Source: Harmothoe impar
Taxonomy: Eukaryota; Annelida; Polychaeta; Phyllodocida; Polynoidae
DNA: 64,000 bases
Assembly (NCBI GenBank): GCA_947462335.1
Contig: OX381715.1
Span: forward strand, 45,291,472 to 45,355,471
Direction of reading: 5' to 3'
Shown: piece after piece, positions 52,702-63,288 of the stretch
How positions within the stretch are numbered: the first letter of the stretch is position 1
How the letters are laid out: each line of letters begins with the position of its first letter
The notes under the pieces: model-generated
What the model was told of the DNA's origin: nothing
What the model saw: only the letters and a program-made list of their open reading frames with translations
Database searches by the model: none
Translations under genes and position numbers: made by a program

Positions 52702-53822
52702 TTTCTATCCCATTCACTTTCATCATATCTTTGATTCTTTTTTACTGCACGACCGCTACGTGAGACATAAGATGTACTTCCTCTACTCTCTTTCTTTCCA
52801 AAAATGTCTTGTGCTGCAGCAGTATATTTTCCTACACTTTTAACAGATTTTACTTTAGCAAGAGGTTTTATTTTTGGCTGTTTAATAGCAGGAGATGCTG
52901 ATACAGCTAGAGAGTAACTCTTATCAGGCTTTGGTGTGGAGTAACTTGTATCAAGTTGTGGTGTAATAGATTGTTGCGGTGTAGTAAATTTTGATGTAGA
53001 TTGTTCAGGTGTAGTAAACTTTGGTGTAGGAGTTTTTTTTAATTGAATGTCGCTGATAATTTCATTAGGAATTGTATTCTCTTCTTTTTTTGTTTGCATT
53101 TCATCTCTTTCTGTTTCTGAGAACTCATCATCAGATGCATCACTTACTTCAGCTTTTTCCAATTTTTTCTTTACTTTGTTATATTTTTCTCGTAGATATT
53201 CCATTTCTGTTTCTTCCATAGGATATGGAGTAGAAACATGGGGTGTAATTATTTTACGTTTACCTATTTTAGGCTTATTTTTAAACCAAGACTTGGGAAC
53301 ATATTTAGACAAATATTTCCATACAATTTCTGTTCCTGTAGGCTCTATAAGAATGCTGGGATTAGAGAAGTATCTCATGACGCTGATTATATTAGAATTA
53401 GGTATTACGTTAGATTCTATACTGATTTCTCCTTCTTTGTCCCATACTATATCTAATTCTAACATTTTCCTTAGTATACTTCTTATGTTAGGTACTTGTG
53501 CTCCTCTTATTCGACTTAATATGTCTACTATTGGTATTCCTACTCCAAAATCTCTTACATGTAGAGTATCTATATAACCAGTAGATGGAGCATTTTTTTG
53601 TATGTTTTGATTTGTAGACAATACAGAATAGGGTGAAACATTATATAGTCTCTGCTTCAACAACTCTTCTTGTCTTTCTATTATTGGACCTTTTTCATCA
53701 GACACAATTTCATTTTGAGATGTCACAACATTTTTTTCAGTTTTGTTCCCTTCTTTTTTTTGTAACATTGCTTTGTATGTAGAAAGTGGTATTAGTACAC
53801 TTTTCTTATATGTAGTGCTCAT
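52680..53822 (-). CDS. Polinton conserved protein of unknown function, about 380 aa
   Basis: The likely start is an internal ATG at 53822 (MSTTYKKSVLIPL), five bases after the basic protein gene. The N-terminal VLIPLSTYKAML resembles the start of a common Polinton protein. A globular middle (RDFGVGIPIVDILSRIRGA) follows, then a coiled coil (EYLREKYNKVKKKLEKAE). A long Thr/Pro/Ser repeat region (TTPEQSTSKFTTPQQ) and a basic tail complete it. I could not assign the minor capsid (penton) protein elsewhere, so this or a lost gene might fill that role. Confidence 0.55.
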   Translation of the reverse strand: MSTTYKKSVLIPLSTYKAMLQKKEGNKTEKNVVTSQNEIVSDEKGPIIERQEELLKQRLYNVSPYSVLSTNQNIQKNAPSTGYIDTLHVRDFGVGIPIVDILSRIRGAQVPNIRSILRKMLELDIVWDKEGEISIESNVIPNSNIISVMRYFSNPSILIEPTGTEIVWKYLSKYVPKSWFKNKPKIGKRKIITPHVSTPYPMEETEMEYLREKYNKVKKKLEKAEVSDASDDEFSETERDEMQTKKEENTIPNEIISDIQLKKTPTPKFTTPEQSTSKFTTPQQSITPQLDTSYSTPKPDKSYSLAVSASPAIKQPKIKPLAKVKSVKSVGKYTAAAQDIFGKKESRGSTSYVSRSGRAVKKNQRYDESEWDRKWKSKKK

Positions 53823-53826
53823 TTCT

Positions 53827-54288
53827 CTATTTACGTGAAGCCACTGCCCCAATGATAGAAGGTACTATCCCTCCAAGTAGTTTCACTGCAAGCGGTAGTA
53901 AGAAAGGGAGGAATCCTCCTTTCTGTTTCAGTACTTTTTTCCTCTGCTGGTTGTTGACGCCACGGTTCATAAGATACCTCAGGGTCTTTTTATGTTTTTT
54001 TAGTTTATTGAAAGTAGTACCACTGATGCGTATATTACCTGACAATACATTAAAAATGCACTGGCATATGGCATCTAAGTCATCTTTACCTGCATAATCA
54101 ATCAATAAACTTCGTTTCTTTTTCACTTTGGTATTTCCTAAAAGAGAAAGATATGCAGTATGTTTAGATACTCTAGCATATCTTCTTTTAGATCCACTTT
54201 TCTTTTTCTTTGATACTCTTTTTTTTTTAATTGTTCTTTTTTTTTTCCCTCCATCTGTGTTGCAGCACTTTTTTTTGCTTTTTCCCAT
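53827..54288 (-). CDS. Polinton small basic protein with hydrophobic C-terminus
   Basis: The product has 153 residues. The first 45 are almost all Lys/Arg/Ser, so nucleic-acid binding or a nuclear signal is likely. A helical middle (LDAICQCIFNVLSGNIRIS) follows. The end is a hydrophobic segment, GGFLPFLLPLAVKLLGG and a VPSIIGAVAS run, as in membrane-active capsid-core proteins of this group. It sits between the ATPase and the 390-codon gene. The function is inferred from composition. Confidence 0.6.
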   Translation of the reverse strand: MGKSKKKCCNTDGGKKKRTIKKKRVSKKKKSGSKRRYARVSKHTAYLSLLGNTKVKKKRSLLIDYAGKDDLDAICQCIFNVLSGNIRISGTTFNKLKKHKKTLRYLMNRGVNNQQRKKVLKQKGGFLPFLLPLAVKLLGGIVPSIIGAVASRK

Positions 54289-54338
54289 ATTTCATGAAGT
54301 AAAAAAGAACTCAATGTTTGTGGTTATCTCAAACACAT

Positions 54339-55004
54339 TTATTGCTTTTTGTTTGGTACGTATACAGTCTGAACATCATTACATATATTTCCTCTGAACT
54401 TCAAGTGAGGAGGACTATTCTGATGACCATCTATGAACAAGTAAGAATGCGGACTTTTAGTTGCATCTGTAAAAATGTCATGAAATGTTTTTATGTCTTT
54501 CGGCATTAACTTTCTTCCTAGTGATATGGAAATGGTCTGATCTAGTGGAGTGTTAAAAACTACAAGATATGTTGCATTCTTACTTAAAGTTTTACGTTCT
54601 TTCCCATCTGAGAATAAATTCTGTGACAGATAAATTACATTCAATTCTTCATGATGACACCTTTGAGTAAAAAATTCTCCTATCATCGAATTGTTTGCAC
54701 ATTCTTTCATTAGATCATCGAATACTATCAGACCATTTAAACCAGGTTTTATATGTTCATCAAAAGATGATGGTAAACCATGTATAAATTTGATGTCTAT
54801 ATCTGATGAAAATGTCAAAGAAGGAATAGTTTGACCATAAAACCATGCAACATAATCAAATTTTTTTTCTATTACTCGATCACAATTCTGTAATACATCA
54901 TACACAAAAGTTGTTTTTCCGCTATTGCTGGGTCCTGCTACTATCATAGAAAAAGGGACTTGCAGACATGCATTGAAAACACACAAGCCATTTTCAATTT
55001 CCAT
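54339..55004 (-). CDS. Polinton packaging ATPase (FtsK/HerA type)
   Basis: The 221-residue product has a Walker A loop, IVAGPSNSGKTTF, near residue 20 and a Walker B strand, GLIVFDDLM, near 90. A sensor-like VIYLSQNLF follows near 125. The length and motifs fit the A32-like genome-packaging ATPases of Polintons. ATG at 55004 lies one base after the integrase stop, so the two are co-transcribed. No break is seen. Confidence 0.92.
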   Translation of the reverse strand: MEIENGLCVFNACLQVPFSMIVAGPSNSGKTTFVYDVLQNCDRVIEKKFDYVAWFYGQTIPSLTFSSDIDIKFIHGLPSSFDEHIKPGLNGLIVFDDLMKECANNSMIGEFFTQRCHHEELNVIYLSQNLFSDGKERKTLSKNATYLVVFNTPLDQTISISLGRKLMPKDIKTFHDIFTDATKSPHSYLFIDGHQNSPPHLKFRGNICNDVQTVYVPNKKQ

Positions 55005-55005
55005 T

Positions 55006-55989
55006 TTACACAGTCTTAATCTTGTTTAATTCTTCTGCATAGAAACTTCCGGCTAATATCTCATTTTCTGCATCTATTAAAACATATGTTATGGGCCAAG
55101 TCCTTAACACATGGGCTATCTGGAATATTTCTTTTTTCCAGTTAGAAATATATCCTCTTCTGAATGCGGTGTTGTATTTCGTTATCCGGACTTTATCTCC
55201 CACAGAAAACGCTAGGTTATAACGTTTAGAGTAAAGATACTTCCCATATTGTTTTTTCCATATTTCCTTCTCGTTTGATTTGTTTACTGCAGCAGGTGAA
55301 ATACCCAATGTTCTATGAATACTATGGTTGTAACTATATACTATGTCTTGTAGTACATCTATATATCTCAATGTATTTTTTGCAGTCATATATTTATATA
55401 GTTTATCTTGAAGAGTTCGATTAAACCTCTCTACTATAGCACATTTAGTGTCTTGCGAAGTACTGAAAGATTTAATTTCATTTTCCATTAAAAACTTTTT
55501 AAAAACTGCTTTAAATTCGGTTCCTTGATCTAATTGTATCAACCGCGGTTTCACTTTAGCACGATTTAATATTTTCTTGAACCCAACCAACGTTATGTCA
55601 GCAGTTTTACGAGTGAGTGGTTCCACATAAGCATATCTAGAAAAGCAATCTATGCAAGCTAATATGTAACCTGTGTTATCATTGGTTTCTCTCAAGTTAT
55701 ATATAGAAATTAAATCTATTTGCCACTGATCATGTAAACCTCGCACAATTGTTTTACGTCGTAAGAATTTATTGCGCACACTTCTATGGGAAGTATATGT
55801 TTCACTGTTCTGAAGAAATGTTACAACATCTTTATATTTTAGTTCTGGTTCTATTTCTTTCGCAGCTCTGTATAATTTCCTGGGCGAACTAAAAGAAGCA
55901 GGATTCCTTGCATCATAATATATATTTTTTAATGCGAATATTTTAGATACATTTTTCTTCCTAAGCTGTATTTCTTTCTTCTCTGACAT
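55006..55989 (-). CDS. Polinton integrase (retroviral DDE type)
   Basis: The 327-residue product carries the DDE core: WQIDLISIYN (first Asp), LIQLDQGTEF (second Asp) and AIVERFNRTLQ (Glu). The HHCC-like N-terminal finger is reduced. The C-terminal part (SVGDKVRI, then FRRGYISNWKKEIFQI) is an SH3/chromodomain-like module. The enzyme inserts Polinton DNA, producing 6 bp duplications in the family. No break is seen. Confidence 0.93.
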   Translation of the reverse strand: MSEKKEIQLRKKNVSKIFALKNIYYDARNPASFSSPRKLYRAAKEIEPELKYKDVVTFLQNSETYTSHRSVRNKFLRRKTIVRGLHDQWQIDLISIYNLRETNDNTGYILACIDCFSRYAYVEPLTRKTADITLVGFKKILNRAKVKPRLIQLDQGTEFKAVFKKFLMENEIKSFSTSQDTKCAIVERFNRTLQDKLYKYMTAKNTLRYIDVLQDIVYSYNHSIHRTLGISPAAVNKSNEKEIWKKQYGKYLYSKRYNLAFSVGDKVRITKYNTAFRRGYISNWKKEIFQIAHVLRTWPITYVLIDAENEILAGSFYAEELNKIKTV

Positions 55990-56222
55990 ACTTTGTACTT
56001 CTGTTCACCTTTCCTCGATAATATTTCTTCCGGTACTTACACGAACACAAAAAATATTATTCCACGCAGGGAGGGGTACATGCTCGAGAAATATCTTCAC
56101 GTGATTTATATCATCTCAAGATAATTGTAGTACAAAGTTGATCAGAAGATGGTCTTTTAATTCACGGTTATCCGTTGAATCATATACTATATTTCAGCAT
56201 TGAAATATATCAGGTATGTGTT
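55990..56222. other. Intergenic region of the Polinton
   Basis: A short AT-rich gap precedes the integrase gene and may hold its promoter. AATATT-type inverted words occur near 56020-56070. Nothing else was recognised. Confidence 0.4.
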
Positions 56223-56915
56223 TTAAAAAAGGAAGATAGGTATGTATCCTATTGCTTTCTTGCCTTCCACATTTAATATACCCTTTCCTTTTTTTTCTGC
56301 TTCAACTTTTGTTGTCAATTGTTTCTTCACTTTTTTCTTCTCTGCAACTGGCGACACTTTTTTCGTGTTATTCTTTTTCTTTGTACATGGGGCAGAACTC
56401 TCTGTTTCAGTAATGTTTGCCGCATTGTGATCTGCACACAGTGTTTTAATGTTTTCACTTTCACTTTCACTGATGTCATGTGTCTCGATGTTGATGTCAT
56501 GTGTCTCGATGTTCTGTAAATTCTTCTTCCTTTTCTTCTTGGAGGTAGAAATAGAAGTAGAGGCTATTTCTTTTCTTTCTGCATCCATTTCTGTTCCTTC
56601 TTTCGAACTCTGACTGCTGCTGTCCCCCGTTTCACTTTTTAGTTGTACTGCTGTATGTTTCCTTTTGTTAGAGTTGTTACACTTCTGCATGCTTTTTTTT
56701 TCATACCTCTTTTTTTCTTTCTGATATTTAGTATGGCAAGAATTACAACGCTTCTTGCTCTCATCAGAAGAGAAGTAAGTCATAGAGTGATATGGTTTAT
56801 GGCAGCGTATGCATTCTCTCACCATATTATCCGAACATTTCTTACAATATTTCTTGTCTTGCACCAGGCTTCTTGCTCGTCCACAATATTCACATGGGCT
56901 CATTTTTGGGCTCAT
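56223..56915 (-). CDS. Polinton zinc-ribbon protein, 230 aa
   Basis: The N-terminal 70 residues hold three CxxC pairs: CEYCGR, CKKCSD, CIRCHK, then a final CNSCHTKY. This is a treble-like zinc module often seen in Polintons. A long Ser/Lys/Thr-rich, low-complexity tail follows with several basic clusters. ATG at 56915; an internal ATG four codons on is possible. It probably binds nucleic acid. Confidence 0.7.
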   Translation of the reverse strand: MSPKMSPCEYCGRARSLVQDKKYCKKCSDNMVRECIRCHKPYHSMTYFSSDESKKRCNSCHTKYQKEKKRYEKKSMQKCNNSNKRKHTAVQLKSETGDSSSQSSKEGTEMDAERKEIASTSISTSKKKRKKNLQNIETHDINIETHDISESESENIKTLCADHNAANITETESSAPCTKKKNNTKKVSPVAEKKKVKKQLTTKVEAEKKGKGILNVEGKKAIGYIPIFLF

Positions 56916-56998
56916 TTTTTTGTATGTATATTTATGTCTGTGTTGTAGTATGGTAGATGCAGCTGACGTGCATTACCTCAGGATAATTTTCTTCTGCA

Positions 56999-57325
56999 TC
57001 ATACATCGCTGTCGCTACTGTCTCCCATTCCATCATCGCTGCTACTTTCACTCTCTCTTTGTTTTTTACTGCTCTCTTTTTCTTTCTTCTTGTTTTTCTT
57101 CTCTTTCTCTTCCTCTTCTTTGTTCATGATATTAATTTTTGATACTTTTTTATTTATTTTGTGTCTAAGCTGAAACAATAAATCGAATTCCTCTTTGTTC
57201 AGAGTAACACTTTTATCCTTCGCCATATCATGTAAATGGAAGTAGATTTTACCACGGAATGCACCAATATCTATTCTTTTCCGCTTTCCGAAAGCAATAG
57301 TAGGGTACTTCACGTTCTTGCTCAT
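56999..57325 (-). CDS. PC4/p15-like single-strand DNA-binding protein
   Basis: The 108-residue product matches the PC4 fold over residues 15-55: RIDIGAFRGKIYFHLHD, then KSVTLNKEEFDLLFQL. PC4 proteins bind single-stranded DNA and act in transcription. The tail is acidic-basic, low-complexity and ends SSDSDV. Lying next to PolB, it could help replication. ATG at 57325. Confidence 0.75.
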   Translation of the reverse strand: MSKNVKYPTIAFGKRKRIDIGAFRGKIYFHLHDMAKDKSVTLNKEEFDLLFQLRHKINKKVSKINIMNKEEEEKEKKNKKKEKESSKKQRESESSSDDGMGDSSDSDV

Positions 57326-57437
57326 TTTGACTGTATCGTGTTCGGAAGTAGTGTAACATTGGTGGTATGGTGTGATGTTTATCTCACATACTTTTCAGTA
57401 GTACAACTTTAAGCAGAGGTGCAAGAAACAGGGTGTA

Positions 57438-59549
57438 CTATACTATTTTTATTTTTTTATGTACATGCTGACATTGTTTCTTCTGTTCAGTGACATGGGG
57501 GATATTACAGTTACCATATGCCATAGAAGTTATACCATCTTGTAATATATACCGTTTGTCTTCGAAAGGAGACAAAGATAATTTAGTTTGGGACAACATG
57601 TACACTCTATGCTTGAAACTCCTTATGCTATCAAATTTTTTGTATACCATTTTACCTTTCAATAATGTTCGTTTAAAATGGCTGTGTTTCATTTCAGCTA
57701 TTGTACTTTTTTTCACTCCTTTTATCCGCCTTTCTTCTGCTCCAGTTTTATATAAAATGGAATACATTTTCGGTCTGAGTGCGATAAACTGATATATTTC
57801 TTTTCCGGCTGATTCGTCTTTGAATTTACCACTTACTTTCTTGTTTTGTGTACTATGTAGCGGGTGTTCTTCATTCAAGTTAGAGAAGTCAAATAAATGG
57901 TTCATATGCTGCATCTTTGTAATATAATCCCCATCATTAATGTAGTATATAAGAGAGTCTGTGTCTGTATAAAGAAGTGATATTTCATTTTCTTTGAAAG
58001 TGGGTAACATAACATTATAATGGAAATGATACATATGACATTTTGATAATTCTAATATAGTGAATCCTATGTATATTGGCTTGTCAAGTAAAATAGATTC
58101 TTTGTGGTATTGTATTCCAACGTAGTCTTCATTGAACACATGTAAAGAATGGAAAGTTGGTTTTTGTATTAACTTAGTGCACATACTTTCATCAGAAGTC
58201 AATTTCATGTTGACTCTTTTTTTGACATTCTCCATTGTTTTTCCGAAAGCACTGTTGTTCAATAGTTTAAAGAACTCTTTGTCAAAAGAAGAAGTAGCTG
58301 CCGCCCTTTTCTTGTTATTGAAATCTATGTATGGCTTCATCCATTGTTTCTGGCGGAAAGATAATATCCTATGTATCTTCTTCAATTCCATTCCTAGTGC
58401 GGTATATAACTTCAGATTTCTATAATGTATAATATATTTTTCTTTCTTTTTTAGATCACATATTAATTTACTCCCACTTTTTTTGTACTGGATGTTATAA
58501 TCTTGCAATATTTTTTGGGCATATGGAGATAAATCATCATATAATACTTCTTGCTTATGTGGTGCTAAAGGATAGCTATCATGTGCAGAATGTACATTCT
58601 CTGGATATAATAAAGTTACTTCTAATATATAACCAATCTCATTGTCATCTTTCACATTTTCCACGTTGAATTTTTTGAATTCTCTCTCATCTACCCACTG
58701 AAATGATTTATATGGTAAGAATCCGGACATTGCTTTAGAATACAAGCTGACGCAATCTAAATAGACTATCCTATCTTGCTGTCCTTTTACTGTAGCCATC
58801 CGGTGAGATACATTGGTTATTCCCCCTCTAATACCCCTCTCTATAAAGTGGTACATTTCTATATCTGTAAGAAGTTCTAGCTTTACTCCAGTATACTTTA
58901 ACATAGCTTGGTAACTTAAAGCTGGGGCAGTGAGAAATTTGGCAGGATCTAAATCATAATACTTGACGGCTTTATTTCTAAAAGATTCGAATACATCACA
59001 AAGTAGTAGCACATCAATTTTTAAATATTCTTTCAGATAATCTTTTATGTTTCGACAATGTAGTATATTGAACATGTTTCGGGCATGCTCATAATCTGCA
59101 TCAGATATATTCTGTTTAGTCAGCGTGTTATAGAAATATTTTTTTTCAGGTAACTTTTTCTCAGATAACTTATGCCAACTGTCTATATAATCATAACACA
59201 TTACACCTTTACGAGTGAAATATGGCAGCATTTCTTTCTGTCGTATGTGTTTTTTAGTCTGTATGAAGTCAGCCGCATCATTTTGATGTAAAAGATCAGC
59301 TAAATTCGAAAGTGAAGTGGGTAAGAATTGAAATGAATCAATGACATAAAAATTTTCAAAACTAAGTGTCAAAAACTTTTCACAAGATCTAGCTAATACT
59401 TTGACATTTCTTTCAATATATTTATATAGTTTTGTTATAAGAAAATGGGAGTCATATTGCATTGCATTATGAAATACTATCGGTATTCTAATTTGATCCA
59501 TTCTTAGAGAAGTAAACGTTAAATTACAACGGTTACAGGCGTAGTTCAC
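57438..59549 (-). pseudogene. Polinton protein-primed DNA polymerase B, N-terminus removed by LINE B
   Basis: Seven hundred codons are open. They start inside the 3'-5' exonuclease domain, with FHNAMQYDSHFL (ExoII) and YLKEYLKIDVLLLCDVF (ExoIII). Polymerase motif A DCVSLYSKAM, motif B KLLNNSAFGKT and motif C LLYTDTDSLIY follow, each with its key residues. ExoI and the terminal-protein region lie beyond the LINE B insertion and outside the window. The ORF track begins just past the LINE B poly(A) tail at 59553. As split, the gene cannot yield a complete enzyme. Confidence 0.9.
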
Positions 59550-59827
59550 ATCTTTTTTTTTTGAAGTAGATTTATTGGATCAAATTGGTTTGCACCAAAA
59601 CTAGCTCGGGCGCATTGCCCTTCTGCCGCCAGTACCCCTGCCTATACATAATTCTTTGACGGTCTTTATATTGAAAATGGTAGCTATGACTTCCTTTACT
59701 CGTACACATGTTAACATATGGTACATTACAGTATTATGACAAAAAACTATACAATTTCTTGTTTACATACTTTGAGATTCTGATGAGATGAGATGAGATG
59801 ATGTCATACGTCATGATAACTAGAGAA

Positions 59828-62668
59828 TTAAAATTCATTTATAAAACAGTGGGGGTAATCCTTATTAATGGCTAACTTAAACTGCCAAAGGGTCTCTTTC
59901 ATTGTATACATGGGTTTTAGCTGATTCCAACGCATAATGGCTCGGTACATACAACTTCTTATAACAATAGGCTTAAGTGACCGTGGAACAATAAGTCTTT
60001 TTCCCTGGTGATACCTTGTTGGCAAAGGCCTAATATCAACATATTTATCTAACTGAGCTAGGGTGTAAGCATAATACAATAAATGTTTGTCCCTCCTATG
60101 TATAAGCCGGGTACATCCACTTTTGTTATGCAATTCAACAGTCGTCATTACAGGATTTTTCTCTAATTTAACTTTATATACCGTGCGCAACCCTTTGTTC
60201 TGAAGCCCCTGTAATTCCTCACTCTCCCCTTTATTTTCCCTATCCCAAATAAAATCTGCGTAGTCTAATGTCGGAAGGACCATAGAGGTATAAATAGTAA
60301 GAGCTGTGTCGTTATCAGTATGATACCTGACCTTAGTCAACTGGTTTAGCTTGTGCCTTGCATTGGCAATCACATTCTTCCTATGCGCTATAAACTTAAG
60401 AGATGGGTCTAGCGTAACACCTAGATACTGGAAGGAGTCAACTTTTTCTAGTTGCACATTATTTAAAGTAAATACAGGTTGAAGTCCGTTAATATTATTA
60501 TAAAACATCCATTTTGTTTTTTTCTCATTAATAGTTAAGCTATTTTTCTTGCACCATAAAGACAGATCATGTAGGCATTGTTGCATTTGACCCGGGGTAT
60601 GTACAGAAATAACCGCATCATCAGCGTATAGTGTAATATCAAAGTCACCAATATCAGGAAGAGAATTAATATAAATGGAGAAAAGTATAGGACCACAAAC
60701 GGAACCCTGTGGAACACCATATGATACAGGTTTAACAGTAGAAATATTATCATTAGCCATTGTACGTTGGGTCCTCTCACTCAGGTAGCTATCAAACCAT
60801 CTGCATGTAAAATCGCTAAGTCCAAAATCCGAAAGTTTTTTAATAAGGATTAAGTGAGAAACTGTATCAAAAGCTTTTTTATAGTCTAGATATAGAGATA
60901 GAGTAGATTTATTACTAATTATATTTTCTATGATATTATTAAGATGTGAGGTGATAGCTGAGACTGTTGAGTGACCCGACCTGTACCCATGTTGGAACTT
61001 CGTTAGCAGACTATGTCTCTCCATATATTTCTGGAGCCTAGAACAAACAATTTTCTCATATAGTTTACCAGGTAGAGGAAGCAGGCTAATAGGCCTTAAG
61101 TCACTAACATCTAATGAATTAGCTTTTTTAGGAATAGGAATTATCGTTGCAGCCTTCCATGCTCTCGGAAAGTAGCATTTACTAAGACATTTATTATACA
61201 TACACATGATTATGTCTGGGATACTAAAGAAGGCATCTTTCAGTACATATGATTTTATATCCTTAACACTAGATGGCTTATTATTTTTAATAGATTTAAT
61301 TAGCTTAACTGTTTCAGTATATGTGAGCGGGTACAATAAGTCCGTTTTATAGGGCGGTACAGTGGCTGGTTTACGGTAGTTAGTATTAGGATCTACAGGT
61401 GGCAGCACCGAGGCTAGCTTCTCACCTACCTCAGCGAAGAACGTGTTAATATGATTAGAGACTTGATTTGCAGGTATCATTTCCTTGGTGAGGCCATTTC
61501 TTAACTTAATAAAAGTCGATTTGGTTTTTACCGGTAGTAGTTTCCTGATGCCTTCCCAGAATTTTGCAGGGTCATTTTTCCTATGTGCCAGAAGGGTATC
61601 AATCTTTTCTTTCCTACTAAAATAAATTAGAGATTCAACTCTATTTCTATAAAAATCAGCAATTCGCCTATCATCTACATTATTTGAAAGTCTTGCATCT
61701 CTGTAAAGGCTATCTCTATGTTGCATTTCTTGTATAATATTTGGGGTAAGCCATTCAGGTGTGTATACCGGTAGTACCAATGTACGTATAGGACATATAG
61801 AATCAAGGCAGGCTCGAATAACAGAGATAACTTCACTCCACAGTGCATCAGGGTCATCAAGCAACAGTACATCGTCCCATTTCACATTTGTTAACATATT
61901 TTTAAAAGCTAGGACATCATAGTTCTTATATGATCTGGCTTTTACCACCTTTTTCTTTATCTTATTTCTCTCACATTTTATCAAAATAAAAACAGGTCTG
62001 TGATCAGCTATGTGATAGTCAATAGTCCCAAATTCACATACATTATGTATACGATCATTTATGTAAATGTGGTCTAACAGGGTGCCTGAGGCAGGCCTCG
62101 TAATTTCATCAATTAATTGACAAAGGTCGTTATCAGTACAAAAACTTTCAACATTGGAATCATCAATAGCTTTTCGTGACAAAAGATCAATATTAAAATC
62201 CCCCATAAATATCATTTTCCTATTTTTTGTAACTGTTGCTTTAATTTCAGTCAGTTTTTTATATAGAGACTCCATACTAGCTTTATCTTGTTTTGGCGGT
62301 CGGTAACATACAAATATTTTGTATTTAATTTTTCCTATTAAAATGTCGACACATAAAATCTCATAGTCAGCTGTTATACAACTCACTTTATCATCAATTT
62401 CAGCTGTATAGGTATCACGCATGTAAATCATTAAACCTCCAGCGGTCTTATCAATAATGGGAAAACGATCTAATCTAAAAAATTGATAGCCTGGTAAGGA
62501 CATCATAGTATCTGTTACTGTAGGATTTAACCACGATTCAACTACCCCAGTAATGTCTGCATGAGAAATAAATTTCTTAATATTAACCCGCTTGGGATAT
62601 GCTGACCTGGCATTTATACAAGTGAACAGGAGACCTTTGGCCTTACATATATTATGGAGGAAAACCAT
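59828..62668 (-). CDS. LINE B ORF2: endonuclease and reverse transcriptase
   Basis: About 946 unbroken codons with ATG at 62668 (the open frame starts at 62680). The endonuclease (residues about 10-240) has CINARS, VVESW, CYRPPK, GDFNID and ADHRPVF. The RT (about 450-760) has LRPISLLP, QHGYRSGHST, LYLDYKKAFD, GVPQGSVCGPILFSIYIN and the catalytic LYADDAV, then a thumb with FQYLGVTLD. Motif wording places it in the Jockey/CR1 superfamily. The protein nicks the target and reverse-transcribes the element there. Length fits a full ORF2. Confidence 0.93.
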   Translation of the reverse strand: MVFLHNICKAKGLLFTCINARSAYPKRVNIKKFISHADITGVVESWLNPTVTDTMMSLPGYQFFRLDRFPIIDKTAGGLMIYMRDTYTAEIDDKVSCITADYEILCVDILIGKIKYKIFVCYRPPKQDKASMESLYKKLTEIKATVTKNRKMIFMGDFNIDLLSRKAIDDSNVESFCTDNDLCQLIDEITRPASGTLLDHIYINDRIHNVCEFGTIDYHIADHRPVFILIKCERNKIKKKVVKARSYKNYDVLAFKNMLTNVKWDDVLLLDDPDALWSEVISVIRACLDSICPIRTLVLPVYTPEWLTPNIIQEMQHRDSLYRDARLSNNVDDRRIADFYRNRVESLIYFSRKEKIDTLLAHRKNDPAKFWEGIRKLLPVKTKSTFIKLRNGLTKEMIPANQVSNHINTFFAEVGEKLASVLPPVDPNTNYRKPATVPPYKTDLLYPLTYTETVKLIKSIKNNKPSSVKDIKSYVLKDAFFSIPDIIMCMYNKCLSKCYFPRAWKAATIIPIPKKANSLDVSDLRPISLLPLPGKLYEKIVCSRLQKYMERHSLLTKFQHGYRSGHSTVSAITSHLNNIIENIISNKSTLSLYLDYKKAFDTVSHLILIKKLSDFGLSDFTCRWFDSYLSERTQRTMANDNISTVKPVSYGVPQGSVCGPILFSIYINSLPDIGDFDITLYADDAVISVHTPGQMQQCLHDLSLWCKKNSLTINEKKTKWMFYNNINGLQPVFTLNNVQLEKVDSFQYLGVTLDPSLKFIAHRKNVIANARHKLNQLTKVRYHTDNDTALTIYTSMVLPTLDYADFIWDRENKGESEELQGLQNKGLRTVYKVKLEKNPVMTTVELHNKSGCTRLIHRRDKHLLYYAYTLAQLDKYVDIRPLPTRYHQGKRLIVPRSLKPIVIRSCMYRAIMRWNQLKPMYTMKETLWQFKLAINKDYPHCFINEF

Positions 62669-62680
62669 TTTGAGATTCAC

Positions 62681-63288
62681 GAGTGTCTTGGTATATGTTG
62701 GTGAGGTGAGATGAGGTTGAAGAATGAAAACGACTTGATCTGACGTACAAAGATGACATTATGGCTATGGCACCCAGAGAAAAGCAATGCGCCCCGGTTA
62801 GCCTACATAGGCACAAATTAGTATTTAATAGTGTAAGAATACAGCATTATAAAAAGGGGATAAATATTATTGTCTTTATGCTGGTACATACTGATATAAT
62901 CAGAGAACAAAAAGTGAAAAATAATATTATAATAGAGAAACTTCGGTCCTAGTAGACCTTATATAGGAGTAGTAATCCATATACACATGTTTACCCTCCC
63001 AATGCCATGTTGGTCATCAGCTGTTGTTACATAATCTCTGTGTCACTGGGTCAGTTATTTGTACTCAGGCCGTCCCGCTGTGTTGTGATTATACCTAACC
63101 ACATGCAATCAGACATGGTTATACTATACTTAGTGGGAGTGGAGACCTGTTCCCCCGACTGTTTCAAAATCACCCGGTAGGCTATACATAGGTACATTTA
63201 CAAATGCAATCTGGACTGTCTAATCTATACCCATCGACCTAGCATATAGGAAGCGACATATTTTTACATTTCCTTACAGTTTGTGTTA
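62681..63288. other. Inter-ORF region of LINE B
   Basis: About 600 bases between ORF1 and ORF2 show no gene. The short + strand ORF at 62761-62952 has no family signal. The ORF2 protein presumably needs re-initiation or an internal start. Confidence 0.5.
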
